From Planotetraspora sp. A-T 1434 (GTDB lineage: Bacteria; Actinomycetota; Actinomycetes; Streptosporangiales; Streptosporangiaceae), in assembly GCF_025420585.1 (NCBI RefSeq), contig NZ_JAOEGB010000010.1, positions 186,001 to 250,000 of the forward strand: a stretch of DNA of 64,000 nucleotides, in the 5' to 3' direction. Under the pieces are notes generated by a model that ran no database searches, was not told the DNA's origin, and saw nothing but the letters and a program-made list of their open reading frames with translations. This document shows, in pieces, positions 1 through 8,463 of this stretch. Numbering within the stretch: position 1 is the stretch's first letter; each line of letters opens with the position of its first letter. Position numbers and translations under genes: made by a program.

Positions 1-57
1 ACCTGGGCGTCCTTCGCCGCCACCATGAACGACCTGCTCAAGGAGGTTGACGCCTGA
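1..57 (+). CDS. PadR-family regulator, C-terminal end only (partial)
   Basis: The first 54 bases read as an open frame ending in MNDLLKEVDA followed by TGA at 55-57. Only 18 residues are visible, so no domain can be shown. The assignment rests on context: the next gene starts on the stop codon (TGATG) and begins with a HAAS/DUF1700-type domain, which in actinobacteria and Firmicutes usually follows a PadR-type repressor gene. The short helical tail with a Trp fits the end of a PadR C-terminal helix. Inference only. Confidence 0.4.
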   Translation, partial: TWASFAATMNDLLKEVDA

Positions 58-1313
58 TGAACCCGCCGATGAGCCCAGGCGAGTACGCCCGTGCCGTACG
101 CGACGCCCTGGCGGACCTGCCCGACAGGGACCGCGAGGAGCTGCTGGAGGACCTCGACGACCATCTCAGCGAGGTCGCCGCCGAGTCGGACGTGCCGCTG
201 GAGGATCGCCTCGGCTCCCCGATCGCGTACGCCGCCGAGCTGCGGGCCGCCTACGGGGGCCGTCCCGTGGCGCCGCGCCGAGCCCCGCGATCAAGGGACC
301 GGATCCGCTCAGCCACCCGAACGGCTCACGCCCGGCTGCTCGGCCTCCCGCCGTACCAGCAGGCGGCCGCGTTCCTGCCCGAGCTCCGGCCCGCCTGGTG
401 GGTGTTACGCGGCTACGCCCTCGCCCTCGTCGTGCTGGGAACGCTGGGACCGGACGATGTCGTCCCCGGCAACCTCGTGGCGTGGGCGTTCACCCTCATG
501 GTGATCTGGGCATCCGTATGGCTCGGGCGGCGGACCGTGAGCCGTGGAGTGCCCACCCGGCCGGCGCCCGCCGCTGGACAGCCCGAGCGCTGGGGAGCCG
601 CGTCCGCCAGAGGATCCGCGTCCGCCGGAGAATTCGGGTCTGCGGGAGAGCGTGTGCCTGCGGGAGCTTCCGGGTCTGTGCGGGGACCGGCCTCCGGGCG
701 GCGAAGGGTCCTCACCTGGCGACGGGCGCTGCTGCTGGGGATCAACGCGCTCGCGGTCGTGTGCGTGCTCTCCGGGATGGCGAAGGCCTCCGACGCCGGG
801 GACGGGGACAAGGTCGCCTTCGCGTACGGCGGGCCGGGATCCCGCGTCCCGGTCGAGAGCGTCGCGAGCCTGGACGGGGGAGGCGTCTACAACATCTTCC
901 CCTTCTCCGCGGACGGCACGCCGCTGAGCGACGTCCGGCTCTACGACCAGGACGGCAAGGCGATCACCACCGACCCCGAGATGTACGGCCAGGCGATCAT
1001 CGCCCCGTGCGGGGGAGGGCCGATCATCCGCAACGCCTACCCGCTGCCGCTCAAGCCGGAGGTCGAAGCCTTCGGGGACGGCCCCGGCCCACTCCCGGAA
1101 GGGGCTCCGGCGTGCGTCACGCCGACGCCCTTCCCGTCGCCGAGCACGTCCCCGAGCCCGGCCGACTCCCCAAGCGGGAGCCCGAGCGAGACGCCGAGTG
1201 CCGGCCCGACCCTTGGTCCCAGCCCGACCTCGACGCCGATGCCCAGCCCGACGCCGAGCCCGACGCCGAGCTCGACGCCGAGCCCGAGCCGGACCGGGAA
1301 GAAGGGTCACTGA
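57..1313 (+). CDS. HAAS-domain membrane protein coupled to a PadR regulator
   Basis: 418 aa, starting on the ATG that overlaps the previous stop, so it is probably translationally coupled. Residues 1-70 are a helical, acidic HAAS/DUF1700-like domain (LADLPDRDREELLEDLDDHL). Hydrophobic stretches near residues 118-135, 140-158 and 225-243 look like membrane segments. The last 70 residues are a low-complexity Ser/Pro/Thr tail ending GKKGH, likely extracytoplasmic. HAAS domains are known as partners of PadR repressors; the signal sensed here is unknown. Codon 117 is a rare TTA. The 3' end overlaps the convergent P450 gene by 7 bp. Confidence 0.75.
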   Translation: MNPPMSPGEYARAVRDALADLPDRDREELLEDLDDHLSEVAAESDVPLEDRLGSPIAYAAELRAAYGGRPVAPRRAPRSRDRIRSATRTAHARLLGLPPYQQAAAFLPELRPAWWVLRGYALALVVLGTLGPDDVVPGNLVAWAFTLMVIWASVWLGRRTVSRGVPTRPAPAAGQPERWGAASARGSASAGEFGSAGERVPAGASGSVRGPASGRRRVLTWRRALLLGINALAVVCVLSGMAKASDAGDGDKVAFAYGGPGSRVPVESVASLDGGGVYNIFPFSADGTPLSDVRLYDQDGKAITTDPEMYGQAIIAPCGGGPIIRNAYPLPLKPEVEAFGDGPGPLPEGAPACVTPTPFPSPSTSPSPADSPSGSPSETPSAGPTLGPSPTSTPMPSPTPSPTPSSTPSPSRTGKKGH

Positions 1314-2512
1314 CGCAGCCGGACCGGCAGCGAGAAGAGCCCGCGCATGATGGCGCTCGGCCACCACGTCAGCCCGGCCGGGTCGGCGGCGAGCCGTAGA
1401 TCCGGGAACCGGCGAAGCACGGTCCCGATCGCGACCTCGGCCTCGACCTTGGCCAAGGCCGCCCCGATGCAGTAGTGGGGCCCGCGCCCGAACGCCAGGT
1501 GCGGTTCGCCGATCCTGCCGGGGGAGAACGCGTCGGGGTCGGGGAAGGCCGACGGATCCCGGTTGGCGGCCAGCAGGGACACCAGGATGGGGTCTCCGGG
1601 CAGCATCTCCTGCCCGCCGATGACGACGGGCTCGGTCGGGAAACGCCAGGTCGCGTTCCGCACCGGCCCGTCGTAGCGGAGCATCTCGTCGATGACGTCG
1701 GGAAGCCGTGAGGGGTCCGCGCGGAGGGCCGCCGCCTGGCCGGGGTGCCGCAGCAGCGCCAGCAGACCGTTGCCGATCAGCGCCACAGTGGTCTCGTGGC
1801 CGGCGATGAGCAGCAGGAACGCCGTGGACGTCAGCTCGTCGGTGTCGATCTCGCCGTCCTTCGAGCGCCTGACCAGGTCGGTCAGCAGGTCGTCGCCGGG
1901 GCGCGAGCGCTTGAGCTCGACCAGGTCGGCCAGGAACTTCTCCAGGGCGTCGGTGGCCCGCGCGATCTCCTCGACCTCGGAGGCCTCCGCCGAGTCGATC
2001 ACCGAGGCGTGGCGGTGGAAGGTCTCCCGTTCCTCCTCCGGCACCCCGAGGAGGTCGCAGATGATCGTGATCGGCAGCGGGTAGGCCAGATCGGCGATCA
2101 GGTCGGCCTCTGGCCCGTCGAGGCGGTCGAGCAGGCTGTCGGTCACCTCCTGGGCGCGGGACCGGAGGCCCTCCATGCGCCGCGGGGTGAAGGCCGCGCT
2201 GACCAGCCGCCGCAACCGGGGGTGATCGGGCGCGTCCGCGTTGATCATATGGCGGGCGAGCGAGGGCCGGTGGTCCAGGGGAAGGCCGAGGCCCGCCGCG
2301 CGCCACTCGGGCGAGCCCGAGGCGGGGTCCTTGGACAGGGAGGGGTGCGTGAGCGCGGCCACCGCGTCCTCGTAGCGCGTGACCAGCCAGGTCTCGCAGC
2401 CCGGCAGTGGGACGCGAACGACGGGGGCGTTGCGCCGCAGCCAGTCGTAGGCGGGATAGGGGTCGGCGTCGAAGGACGGACCGAACAGCGGGGGGCATGA
2501 GTCGTCAGACAC
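1307..2512 (-). CDS. cytochrome P450
   Basis: 401 aa, the usual length of a soluble bacterial P450. The I-helix oxygen-binding motif AGHETT is at 237-242, the K-helix ExxR (EMLR) at 276-279, and the heme loop [10 protein letters not shown] at 341-350 with Cys348 as the iron ligand. All catalytic signatures are intact. The start is a GTG ([11 protein letters not shown]). No ferredoxin, ferredoxin reductase or biosynthetic cluster is adjacent, so the substrate cannot be inferred; the general look is CYP107/CYP105-like. Convergent with the HAAS-protein gene and divergent from udgB. Confidence 0.93.
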   Translation of the reverse strand: MSDDSCPPLFGPSFDADPYPAYDWLRRNAPVVRVPLPGCETWLVTRYEDAVAALTHPSLSKDPASGSPEWRAAGLGLPLDHRPSLARHMINADAPDHPRLRRLVSAAFTPRRMEGLRSRAQEVTDSLLDRLDGPEADLIADLAYPLPITIICDLLGVPEEERETFHRHASVIDSAEASEVEEIARATDALEKFLADLVELKRSRPGDDLLTDLVRRSKDGEIDTDELTSTAFLLLIAGHETTVALIGNGLLALLRHPGQAAALRADPSRLPDVIDEMLRYDGPVRNATWRFPTEPVVIGGQEMLPGDPILVSLLAANRDPSAFPDPDAFSPGRIGEPHLAFGRGPHYCIGAALAKVEAEVAIGTVLRRFPDLRLAADPAGLTWWPSAIMRGLFSLPVRLRQ

Positions 2513-2641
2513 GGGCGGTACGTACCCACCTCATGTCCTGGAGAAAAGACGCTTTGCCCGCCTTCATGCGCCGGCGATGCGGCCGGGGATATGACTGGGC
2601 GCGTGGGCCTGGCGGCTGCCCGGGCTGGCACGATCGGTGTC

Positions 2642-3451
2642 ATGAGTTCCGTACCTCCCGGATCCGGCTGGCCGGACGACCCCGCCAGGCCGGACACCCC
2701 CGTCGCCCACGATGCCGTGGAGGTCGCCAAGCTCGCGGCCGACAGCCGTACGCCGGCGGAGCTGACGGCCCGGCAGTCGGTCTGCCGGGCCTGCCCCCGG
2801 CTCGTGGAGTGGCGGGAGACCGTCGCCGACGTCAAGCGACGGGCCTTCGCCGGCGAGACCTACTGGGGGCGCCCCGTCGCAGGGTGGGGGGACGATAACC
2901 CGCACACGCTCATCGTCGGGCTGGCCCCGGCCGCCCACGGTGGGAACCGTACCGGCCGGATCTTCACGGGCGACCGCAGCGGCGACTGGCTGTTCGCGTC
3001 GCTCTACCGGACCGGCCTCGCCGTACAGGAGACGAGCACGCACGCGGGGGACGGCCAGCGGCTCGTCGGCGCACGCATGATGGCGGCGGTCCGGTGCGCG
3101 CCGCCCGCGAACAAGCCCACGCCGGAGGAGCGCGACGCCTGCTTCCCGTGGCTCTCCAGGGAGCTCGCCCTGGCCGCGCCGTCCACTCGGGTGGTCGTGG
3201 CCCTCGGGGGGTTCGCCTGGCAGGCCGTCTGGCCCGCTCTCCGGGACGCGGGTTTCTCGCTGCCTCCCCGCAGGCCGCCTTTCGGTCACGGGGTGGAGGT
3301 GCCCATCGCGTACGGCTCGGCGGCCGCGACCCTGCTGGGTTGCTACCACCCCAGCCAGCAGAACACCTTCACCGGGCGGGTGACGGCCGGCATGCTCGAC
3401 GCGATCTTCACGAGGGCCCTCGTGCTCGCCACCGCCCAACCACCGGCGTGA
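2642..3451 (+). CDS. udgB: family 5 uracil-DNA glycosylase (UDGb)
   Basis: About 269 aa from ATG 2642 (MSSVPPGSG); the frame is open upstream to 2591 but that part lacks family similarity. The protein removes uracil and related deaminated bases from DNA in base-excision repair. The N-terminal [12 protein letters not shown] supplies two Cys of the 4Fe-4S cluster, and later Cys residues (VRCAPP and RDACFPW) fit the other ligands. The block [20 protein letters not shown] is the family-5 active-site region, and the C-terminal [16 protein letters not shown] is the HPSxxN motif. The stop codon lies inside the first unit of repeat array A. Confidence 0.92.
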   Translation: MSSVPPGSGWPDDPARPDTPVAHDAVEVAKLAADSRTPAELTARQSVCRACPRLVEWRETVADVKRRAFAGETYWGRPVAGWGDDNPHTLIVGLAPAAHGGNRTGRIFTGDRSGDWLFASLYRTGLAVQETSTHAGDGQRLVGARMMAAVRCAPPANKPTPEERDACFPWLSRELALAAPSTRVVVALGGFAWQAVWPALRDAGFSLPPRRPPFGHGVEVPIAYGSAAATLLGCYHPSQQNTFTGRVTAGMLDAIFTRALVLATAQPPA

Positions 3452-3699
3452 TCATGCAGAGGTTCCCGCACCTGCGGGCCGAGCTGGGCACTTCCGGTGC
3501 GTGATCTGGCAAACGTTCCTCGGATAGACCTCTAACGTGCGAACTTCCGATTCGTGATCATGCACGGGTTGCCGATATCCGACTGCATGATCACGAGTTG
3601 TCCCCTGCGAGGTCAGCGGGCGCCTACGGGAACCCGTGCATGATCACCTGCGACGGGTGCGCAGGCCTCGGCATTGCGCGGGAACTTGTGAATGATCAC
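3448..3699. repeat. 53-bp periodic inverted array A
   Basis: Six copies of a repeat whose head is GTGATCATGCA. Forward copies start at 3448, 3501 (degenerate) and 3554, exactly 53 bp apart. Reverse copies (TGCATGATCAC) end at 3594, 3647 and 3699, 53 and 52 bp apart. The best copies continue with four variable bases and TTCCCG. The two half-arrays are mirror images about a dyad near 3574. The 30-odd bases between heads are unique. The first copy contains the udgB stop codon. Unlike the other three arrays, the next gene (ndh) points away, so this array is not between convergent genes. Confidence 0.9.
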
Positions 3700-3726
3700 G
3701 CGGGGCATCACGGTGGCTGCGAGGGG

Positions 3727-3746
3727 CTTGTGAACCGTTTCACGAG
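3727..3746. promoter_or_regulatory. Rex-type operator 1 (upstream, one mismatch)
   Basis: CTTGTGAA-CCGT-TTCACGAG is a near-perfect inverted repeat (one mismatch in the arms) with the same spacing as the site at 3879. It fits the TTGTGAAnnnnTTCACAA pattern of the NADH/NAD+ sensor Rex. It lies about 180 bp before the ndh start and may be a secondary or looping site. Confidence 0.65.
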
Positions 3747-3878
3747 TGTGAAGTGCGTCACGGACGGAAGTTCGGTGAAATTTTCGCCGTAAAACCAGCG
3801 CTGATGTGGCTAAAGGCGCAAATCTCGTCAAAGTTACGCCATGGGGGGATTGGTGCTGTCGCCTGCCCGTGACGTAGC

Positions 3879-3898
3879 CTTGTGAATGCTTTCACAAG
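3879..3898. promoter_or_regulatory. Rex-type operator 2 at the ndh promoter
   Basis: CTTGTGAA-TGCT-TTCACAAG is a perfect palindrome with 8-bp arms and a 4-bp centre. It matches the redox-sensor Rex operator (TTGTGAAnnnnTTCACAA). It sits 25 bp before the chosen GTG start of ndh, where a bound repressor would block transcription. NDH-2 genes are established Rex targets, so the site and gene support each other. Confidence 0.82.
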
Positions 3899-3923
3899 CC
3901 ATCAGGCACGAAGGGCATCCGTG

Positions 3924-5252
3924 GTGAACCGCAAGTCGAAGCACATCGTCATCGTCGGCGGTGGATACGTGGGCCTCTACACCGGCCTGCGCCTCCAGCG
4001 CACGCTTCGCCGTGAGCTGCGCGACGGGAGCGTGCGGATCACGCTCATCGACCCGCAGTCCTACATGACCTACCAGCCGTTCCTTCCCGAAGCCGCGGCG
4101 GGCAACATCTCGCCGCGCCACGTCGTGGCCCCGCTCCGCCGGGTGCTGCCCAAGGTCCGGATCCTCAACGGCAAGGTCTCCAAGGTGCACCACGAGGCCA
4201 GGACCGTGACCTTCGAGCCTGCCGTCGGCCACTCGCGGGAGATCGAGTACGACGTCATCGTCATGGCCGCCGGTTCCATCTCGCGGACGCTGCCGATTCC
4301 CGGCCTGGCGGACTCCGCCATCGGCTTCAAGACCGTCGGTGAGGCCATCGCGCTGCGCAACCGCGTCCTGGCCCTCCTCGACCGGGCCGAGTCGACCGAT
4401 GACGAGGACGTGCGCCGCCGCGCGCTGACCTTCGTCGTGGTCGGCGGCGGTTTCGCGGGCATCGAGGCCCTCGCCGAGCTCGAGGACATGACCGAGGATT
4501 CGATCAAGTACTACCCGAGCATCGAGAAGAAGGACCTGCGCTGGGTCCTGATCGAGGCGAGCAACCGCATCCTGCCCGAGGTCGGCCCGGAGATGGGCGA
4601 GTGGACCGCCGAGCAGCTCCGCGAGCGCGGCATCGAGCTCAAGATGGAGACGCTGCTCCAGTCCTGCGAAGGCGGGCTCGTCAGGACCTCGGACGGCGAC
4701 GAGTTCGAGGCGGCCACGATCGTGTGGACCGCCGGCGTCAAGCCGAGCCCGGTCGTCAACTCCACGGACCTGCCGCTCGACGAGCGTGGCCGGATCAAGA
4801 CCACGACCCGGTTAACCATCGCGGGTGTCAAGGGCGCGTTCGCCGCCGGAGACATCGCCGGTGTGCCGGATGTGACCAACGCGGGCCAGTACTGCGCGCC
4901 CAACGCCCAGCACGCCGTCCGCCAGGCCAAGGTCCTGGCCGAGAACATCACCGCGTACCTGCGAGGCGAGAAACTGAGGGACTACCGGCACAAGTACGCC
5001 GGATCGGTCGCCGGTCTCGGCCTCTACCGCGGTGTGGCGAACGTCTATGGGGTGAAGCTACGCGGGTTCCCGGCGTGGTTCATGCACAGGACGTATCATC
5101 TCTCGCGGGTGCCTACGGTGAACCGCAAGGTCCGTGTGGTGGCCGACTGGACGCTGTCGCTGTTCTTCAAGCGGGAGACCGTCTCGCTGGGCGAGATCGA
5201 GAACCCGCGCGAGGTGTTCAAGGCCGCCGCCGAGAGTGGTCGCAAGCGCTGA
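3924..5252 (+). CDS. ndh: type II NADH dehydrogenase (NDH-2)
   Basis: 442 aa from GTG 3924 (VNRKSKHIVIVGGG); AAGGG at 3911-3915 is a suitable ribosome site, while the longer frame from 3882 would run through the Rex operator. It oxidises NADH and passes electrons to menaquinone at the inner face of the membrane without pumping protons. The FAD-binding Rossmann motif (IVIVGGGYVG) is at residues 8-17 and the NADH motif (FVVVGGGFAGIE) near 170. The C-terminal amphipathic region (WTLSLFFKRETVSLG) fits peripheral membrane binding. Codon 297 is a rare TTA. Likely repressed by Rex at low NADH/NAD+. Confidence 0.92.
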   Translation: MNRKSKHIVIVGGGYVGLYTGLRLQRTLRRELRDGSVRITLIDPQSYMTYQPFLPEAAAGNISPRHVVAPLRRVLPKVRILNGKVSKVHHEARTVTFEPAVGHSREIEYDVIVMAAGSISRTLPIPGLADSAIGFKTVGEAIALRNRVLALLDRAESTDDEDVRRRALTFVVVGGGFAGIEALAELEDMTEDSIKYYPSIEKKDLRWVLIEASNRILPEVGPEMGEWTAEQLRERGIELKMETLLQSCEGGLVRTSDGDEFEAATIVWTAGVKPSPVVNSTDLPLDERGRIKTTTRLTIAGVKGAFAAGDIAGVPDVTNAGQYCAPNAQHAVRQAKVLAENITAYLRGEKLRDYRHKYAGSVAGLGLYRGVANVYGVKLRGFPAWFMHRTYHLSRVPTVNRKVRVVADWTLSLFFKRETVSLGEIENPREVFKAAAESGRKR

Positions 5253-5264
5253 CCATCGCCGTAC

Positions 5265-5294
5265 GGCACGCGCCTCCACCGTGGGGCGCGTGCC
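5265..5294 (+). terminator. intrinsic terminator-like hairpin after ndh
   Basis: Perfect 10-bp arms GGCACGCGCC (5265-5274) and GGCGCGTGCC (5285-5294) with a 10-base loop whose ends (CCAC/GTGG) can pair further. No T-run follows, as is common in high-GC actinobacteria. It begins 12 bp after the ndh stop. Confidence 0.7.
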
Positions 5295-5377
5295 GCGCCG
5301 GCACCCCGTAGCACGACGCCGGCCACCCCTTCGTCGGCAGTGCGGTCCGCATGTGACTGCGACGGAGGTGGTTCAGA

Positions 5378-5992
5378 GTGGGGCTCTACGCTGTAACGGT
5401 GATCGGACGGGATCGTCCCGGCGTGATCGCCGAGGTCACGAGGGCACTCGCGGACCGAGGCGCCATCGGCGACTCGTCGATGATCCTGCTGGGCGGCTAT
5501 CTCGCCATGACCCTCGTCATCACGGCCGGCCTCGGTGCCGACCGTCTCGGGGAGGGGCTGACCGGGCGCTTTCCGGGCTACGCCGTAGGCGTCGCCGATC
5601 TGGTCGAGACACCGCTCGCGTCGGCGCACAACGGCGAGACGGCGAGAGCCGCGCGGGAGGTCGTGACGCCGGGCGTCGTGGGGGGCGCCCGGCCGATTCG
5701 AGGCCCCCAGGGCCTCGGGGTGGTGGAGACCATACGAACGGGGCTGGGCTACGTGCTCACCCTCCATGGCCCTACGCAAGGGGACGTGCTTCCCGTCCTC
5801 ACGGGACTCCTCGCCGGCTCCGGCTGTTCCATCACTTCTCTGATCACCCGGGTCGTGGGAGATCTGCTGGTGCTCGTGGCCGATGTGGAATTGCCGGAGC
5901 GAGCCGACGTACCGTCACTTATGCGGGGCATGTCCTCGGCTCTGGACGATCATCGGATCGCCTTCCGGCCCGCCGAGCCGGCGGTGATCTGA
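5378..5992 (+). CDS. double ACT-domain protein (GcvR-like)
   Basis: 204 aa from GTG 5378, preceded by GGAGGTGG. Two ACT domains are visible: residues 3-75 (YAVTVIGRDRPGVIAEVTRAL) and about 122-200 (YVLTLHGPTQGDVLPVLTGLL). ACT domains bind amino acids and regulate neighbouring or partner proteins; the two-ACT layout is that of the glycine-cleavage repressor family (GcvR). No DNA-binding or catalytic domain is present. The stop overlaps the ATG of the deformylase-like gene (TGATG), so the two proteins are probably made together. Confidence 0.8.
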   Translation: MGLYAVTVIGRDRPGVIAEVTRALADRGAIGDSSMILLGGYLAMTLVITAGLGADRLGEGLTGRFPGYAVGVADLVETPLASAHNGETARAAREVVTPGVVGGARPIRGPQGLGVVETIRTGLGYVLTLHGPTQGDVLPVLTGLLAGSGCSITSLITRVVGDLLVLVADVELPERADVPSLMRGMSSALDDHRIAFRPAEPAVI

Positions 5993-6525
5993 TGGAGGGT
6001 GACAGCCGTACGGCACTGTTGGAGGGGGTGGTCACCGCGCCGCATCCCGTGCTCGTGACGCCTGCGGCTCCGGTGGACGCCACCGACGCCGCAGTGGTCG
6101 CCGCCGCGGCCCGGATCCTGGAGGCCATGCGGAGCATCCCCGGATGTCTCGGCCTGACGGCTCCCCAACTCGGGTTGGGACAGCGGTTGATGTGCCTCGA
6201 CGTCTCGGGACACCCGCTGGCCCGATCGTGCTCCGGGGAACTGGTGATCGCCAACCCCGAGGTCGTCGAGGCCGCTCACTGGGAGGTCGCCAGGGAGGGC
6301 TGCCTGTCGGTCCCCGGCCTCGCCGCCGAGGTCGCGCGGGCCGGCCTTGTCACGGTCCGCGGTGTACGGCCCGGCACGGGGGAGGCTGTGACGATTTCCG
6401 CCGACGGCTTCGAGGCCCGCTGCGTCCAGCATCAGATGGACCATCTGGACGGTCTACTCTTCCTGGACCGGGTCGCGGGCACCTGGGCCGTTCATGCTGT
6501 CCGGAAAGGGGGACAAGCGGCGTAA
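5992..6525 (+). CDS. peptide-deformylase-like protein with HQxxH in place of HExxH
   Basis: 177 aa, a normal PDF length. PDFs remove the formyl group from nascent proteins. Motif 1 is GLTAPQ (54-59, usually GLAAPQ) and motif 2 is EGCLS (102-106) with the metal ligand Cys104. Motif 3 is QHQMDHLDG (146-154): the two His ligands (147 and 151) remain, but the catalytic Glu of HExDH is Gln148 (codon CAG). Loss of this general base normally removes most PDF activity, so this may be a non-catalytic or altered-function homologue. The housekeeping def must be elsewhere. Translationally coupled to the ACT protein and directly upstream of a tRNA gene. Confidence 0.8.
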   Translation: MEGDSRTALLEGVVTAPHPVLVTPAAPVDATDAAVVAAAARILEAMRSIPGCLGLTAPQLGLGQRLMCLDVSGHPLARSCSGELVIANPEVVEAAHWEVAREGCLSVPGLAAEVARAGLVTVRGVRPGTGEAVTISADGFEARCVQHQMDHLDGLLFLDRVAGTWAVHAVRKGGQAA

Positions 6526-6535
6526 GGCCTAACCA

Positions 6536-6565
6536 GTTACAGATGAGTGATCCGTGGCATATGAT
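6536..6565 (+). promoter_or_regulatory. sigma70-type promoter of the tRNA gene
   Basis: GTTACA (6536-6541, four matches to TTGACA), 18-bp spacer, and TATGAT (6560-6565, five of six matches to TATAAT). The predicted transcription start is about 7 bases after the -10 box, which is the first base of the mature tRNA at 6572. This supports independent expression of the tRNA. Confidence 0.6.
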
Positions 6566-6571
6566 CGCGGC

Positions 6572-6644
6572 GCCCCCGTAGCCCAATGGCAGAGGCAAGC
6601 CCCTTAAAAGGGCTGTTGTGCGGGTTCGAGTCCCGCCGGGGGCA
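6572..6644 (+). tRNA. tRNA, anticodon UAA, class I fold (short variable loop)
   Basis: 73 nt. Acceptor stem GCCCCCG/CGGGGGC (6572-6578/6637-6643), discriminator A6644, no encoded CCA. D arm 6581-6596 (three good pairs plus a C-A mismatch). Anticodon stem AGCCC/GGGCT (6598-6602/6610-6614) with loop CTTAAAA, so positions 34-36 are UAA, reading UUA (Leu). T arm GCGGG-TTCGAGT-CCCGC (6620-6636). The variable region is only 5 nt (GTTGT). Bacterial tRNA-Leu, including bldA-type tRNA-Leu(UAA), is class II with a long variable arm, so the identity is uncertain. A73 is the leucine discriminator. Pair 3-70 is C-G, so it is not an alanine-type tRNA. Confidence 0.85.
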
Positions 6645-6972
6645 CTCGCCTCTGCATTCCCGCTTACAGCCCTGTGACCTGGTCTATCCGGCCGGTCGTT
6701 GCCAGCGTCGCGGTGTCTCCGTCTCCGCGCGGGGCTGATCGGCCACGGCAAGGCAGTACCCCACCTGTTGCACCCTTATGCCTGAAGTGCGGCAGTTTCT
6801 CGCGTCTCTTCTGGTCCGTCCCGGCGAAGTCCCCCTTCCTGACCGACCTGCTCGCCGGACCGGCGGCGCGGCGGGGAGCGATCGTCAAAGCCCGCGCGGC
6901 GCTGACGGTCGCCCTCGGCGCCGGAGGCCGCGACGCCGTACGCGACTGGTTCGGCAGGCTGTGACCCGTCGA
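6645..6972. other. tRNA-to-kinase intergenic region with a possible gene remnant
   Basis: No convincing gene. A plus-strand frame ending at 6964 has strongly G/C-biased third positions over its last 45 codons (from AKSPFLTDLLAGPAARRG to RDAVRDWFGRL), which looks like coding sequence. It lacks a plausible start or ribosome site, and its upstream part looks non-coding. It may be a short alpha-helical protein or the 3' remnant of a lost gene. Its stop is followed immediately by short direct repeats. Confidence 0.3.
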
Positions 6973-7022
6973 TCAAACCCGTCGATCAAACCCATGATCG
7001 AATCCGTTGATCTGACCCGTCG
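6965..7022. repeat. ACCCGTCGATCAA short direct repeats
   Basis: ACCCGTCGATCAA occurs twice in tandem, followed by diverged copies (ACCCATGATCGAA, CCGTTGATCTG, ACCCGTCGATCCG). The array encodes the very C-terminal tail of the minus-strand sensor kinase, so slippage here would change only that tail. Confidence 0.7.
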
Positions 7023-8463
7023 ATCCGGACGTCAGCGCGCGTGAGTTCACGGGAGAGTTGCCCAGAGGCAGGTTCAGCACGAAGCGAGCACCGCCGCAGG
7101 GCGACTCGCCGACCCGCAGGGTGCCCTGGTGGGCCTTGGCGATGTCCCGGGCGATGGCCAGGCCGAGCCCGGTGCCTCCGCGGTCGCGGCTGCGGGCGGC
7201 GTCCAGCCGGGTGAACCGCTCGAAGATCCGCTCTCGCTGGCATGGCGGGATTCCGGTGCCGTCGTCGCTGACCGAGAGCTCGGCGTCGCCGCCGTTGAGG
7301 TGCACCTCGACCCGGACCGAATGCCTGGCGTGCCGCTGGGCGTTGTCGAGCAGATTGGTGAGCAGCCGGCCGATGTGGGAGCGGACGGCGCAGACCATCA
7401 CTCCCGACTCCAGCCGCAGATGCACCCTCACCCGGTCGTTCCGCCGCAAGACCTCCTCCTCGACCAGCTCCGCCAGGTCCACCGGCTCCTTGTCGGTGAA
7501 CTTGCTCGCGCCGACCCGGGCGAGCAGGAGGAGGTCGGTGATGATCGCCTGTAGCCGGTCGACGTCTGACAGAGCCCGGTCGAGCAGCTCCCGCAGATCG
7601 GTCTCGTCCGGGTGCAGCTGCGCCTCCTCCAACTGGGCGCGCAGCCCGGCGAGCGGCGTCCGCAGCTCGTGCGAGGCGTCCGCGGCGAACTGGCGCTGCT
7701 GCTGAAGGGTGAGCTCGGTCACCTGCTTCGCCCGCTCTATCCGCCCCAGCGTGCTGTTGACCGTCTGCGCGAGCCGGGCGATCTCGTCGTGGCCGGAAGG
7801 TTCGGCTATCCGGTTGCCGACGTCGTTGACGTTGATCGCGGCCAGCTCGGACCGGATGTCCTCCACGGGGCGGAGCGTGCGACCTGCGATCTTCCAGGTT
7901 CCCCACATAGTGAGCATGATCAAGGCAGCCACCTCCGCGGCGAATAGCGCGTTCAAGACCCCGGACGAGCCCGTCCCCCCAGAGGGACGCCCCGCGTAGA
8001 CGACGAGGGAGTCGGCCGCCGGTTCGACCCTGAGGGCCGAGACGTGCAGGCATGTCTTCGGGTTGGCAAGGCAGGTCCGCAGGTCCTGATGTGGACGGTT
8101 GGACGGCGGCCACACCGAGGCCAACGGCGGCAGGGCCTTGGCCGCGGCCGACGACGCGACGACGCGACGATCGGGCGTCACGACCTGGACCAGGTCGATG
8201 CCGGCGACGCGCGGCACGATCGGGTCAGCCAGCTGTCCGAGGCGTGCGGCCGCCGCGGTCAGCGTGGCCTGCTCGCGGGTGTCCAGCCACGTGGCGTCGC
8301 CTGCCCCCTGGCGGACGATCATGCCGCTGATCAGGCCCATCGGGATCAGGAGCCCGAGGGCGAGCATGGTCACGAGGATGGTGATCCGGCCGCGGATCGA
8401 CCGCGGGCGCAACCGTGCCAGAGGTGAGCGGACGCGTCTGGCGAGATTACGGATGGTGTCCAC
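6973..8463 (-). CDS. orphan membrane sensor histidine kinase
   Basis: About 496 aa from GTG 8463, which has GGGAGGAGG 7 bases upstream; the frame extends to 8481 but that would include the ribosome site. Membrane segments lie at about 27-50 and 172-192, enclosing an extracytoplasmic sensor domain of about 120 residues. A HAMP domain follows (193-245), then HisKA with the phospho-acceptor His265 (SHELRTP), and an HATPase_c domain with [20 protein letters not shown] and [10 protein letters not shown]. No response regulator is next to it, so its partner is unknown. The C-terminal tail is encoded by short direct repeats. Confidence 0.9.
   Translation of the reverse strand: MDTIRNLARRVRSPLARLRPRSIRGRITILVTMLALGLLIPMGLISGMIVRQGAGDATWLDTREQATLTAAAARLGQLADPIVPRVAGIDLVQVVTPDRRVVASSAAAKALPPLASVWPPSNRPHQDLRTCLANPKTCLHVSALRVEPAADSLVVYAGRPSGGTGSSGVLNALFAAEVAALIMLTMWGTWKIAGRTLRPVEDIRSELAAINVNDVGNRIAEPSGHDEIARLAQTVNSTLGRIERAKQVTELTLQQQRQFAADASHELRTPLAGLRAQLEEAQLHPDETDLRELLDRALSDVDRLQAIITDLLLLARVGASKFTDKEPVDLAELVEEEVLRRNDRVRVHLRLESGVMVCAVRSHIGRLLTNLLDNAQRHARHSVRVEVHLNGGDAELSVSDDGTGIPPCQRERIFERFTRLDAARSRDRGGTGLGLAIARDIAKAHQGTLRVGESPCGGARFVLNLPLGNSPVNSRALTSGSTGQINGFDHGFDRRV

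Noticed and set aside
405-2498. Long 697-aa open frame on the minus strand covering the HAAS and P450 genes.
   Set aside because: Out of frame with the P450; a high-GC shadow frame rich in Arg, Pro and Gly.
6572-6644. tRNA as an integration site (attB) with a nearby island.
   Set aside because: No integrase or duplicated tRNA 3' end was seen in the window.
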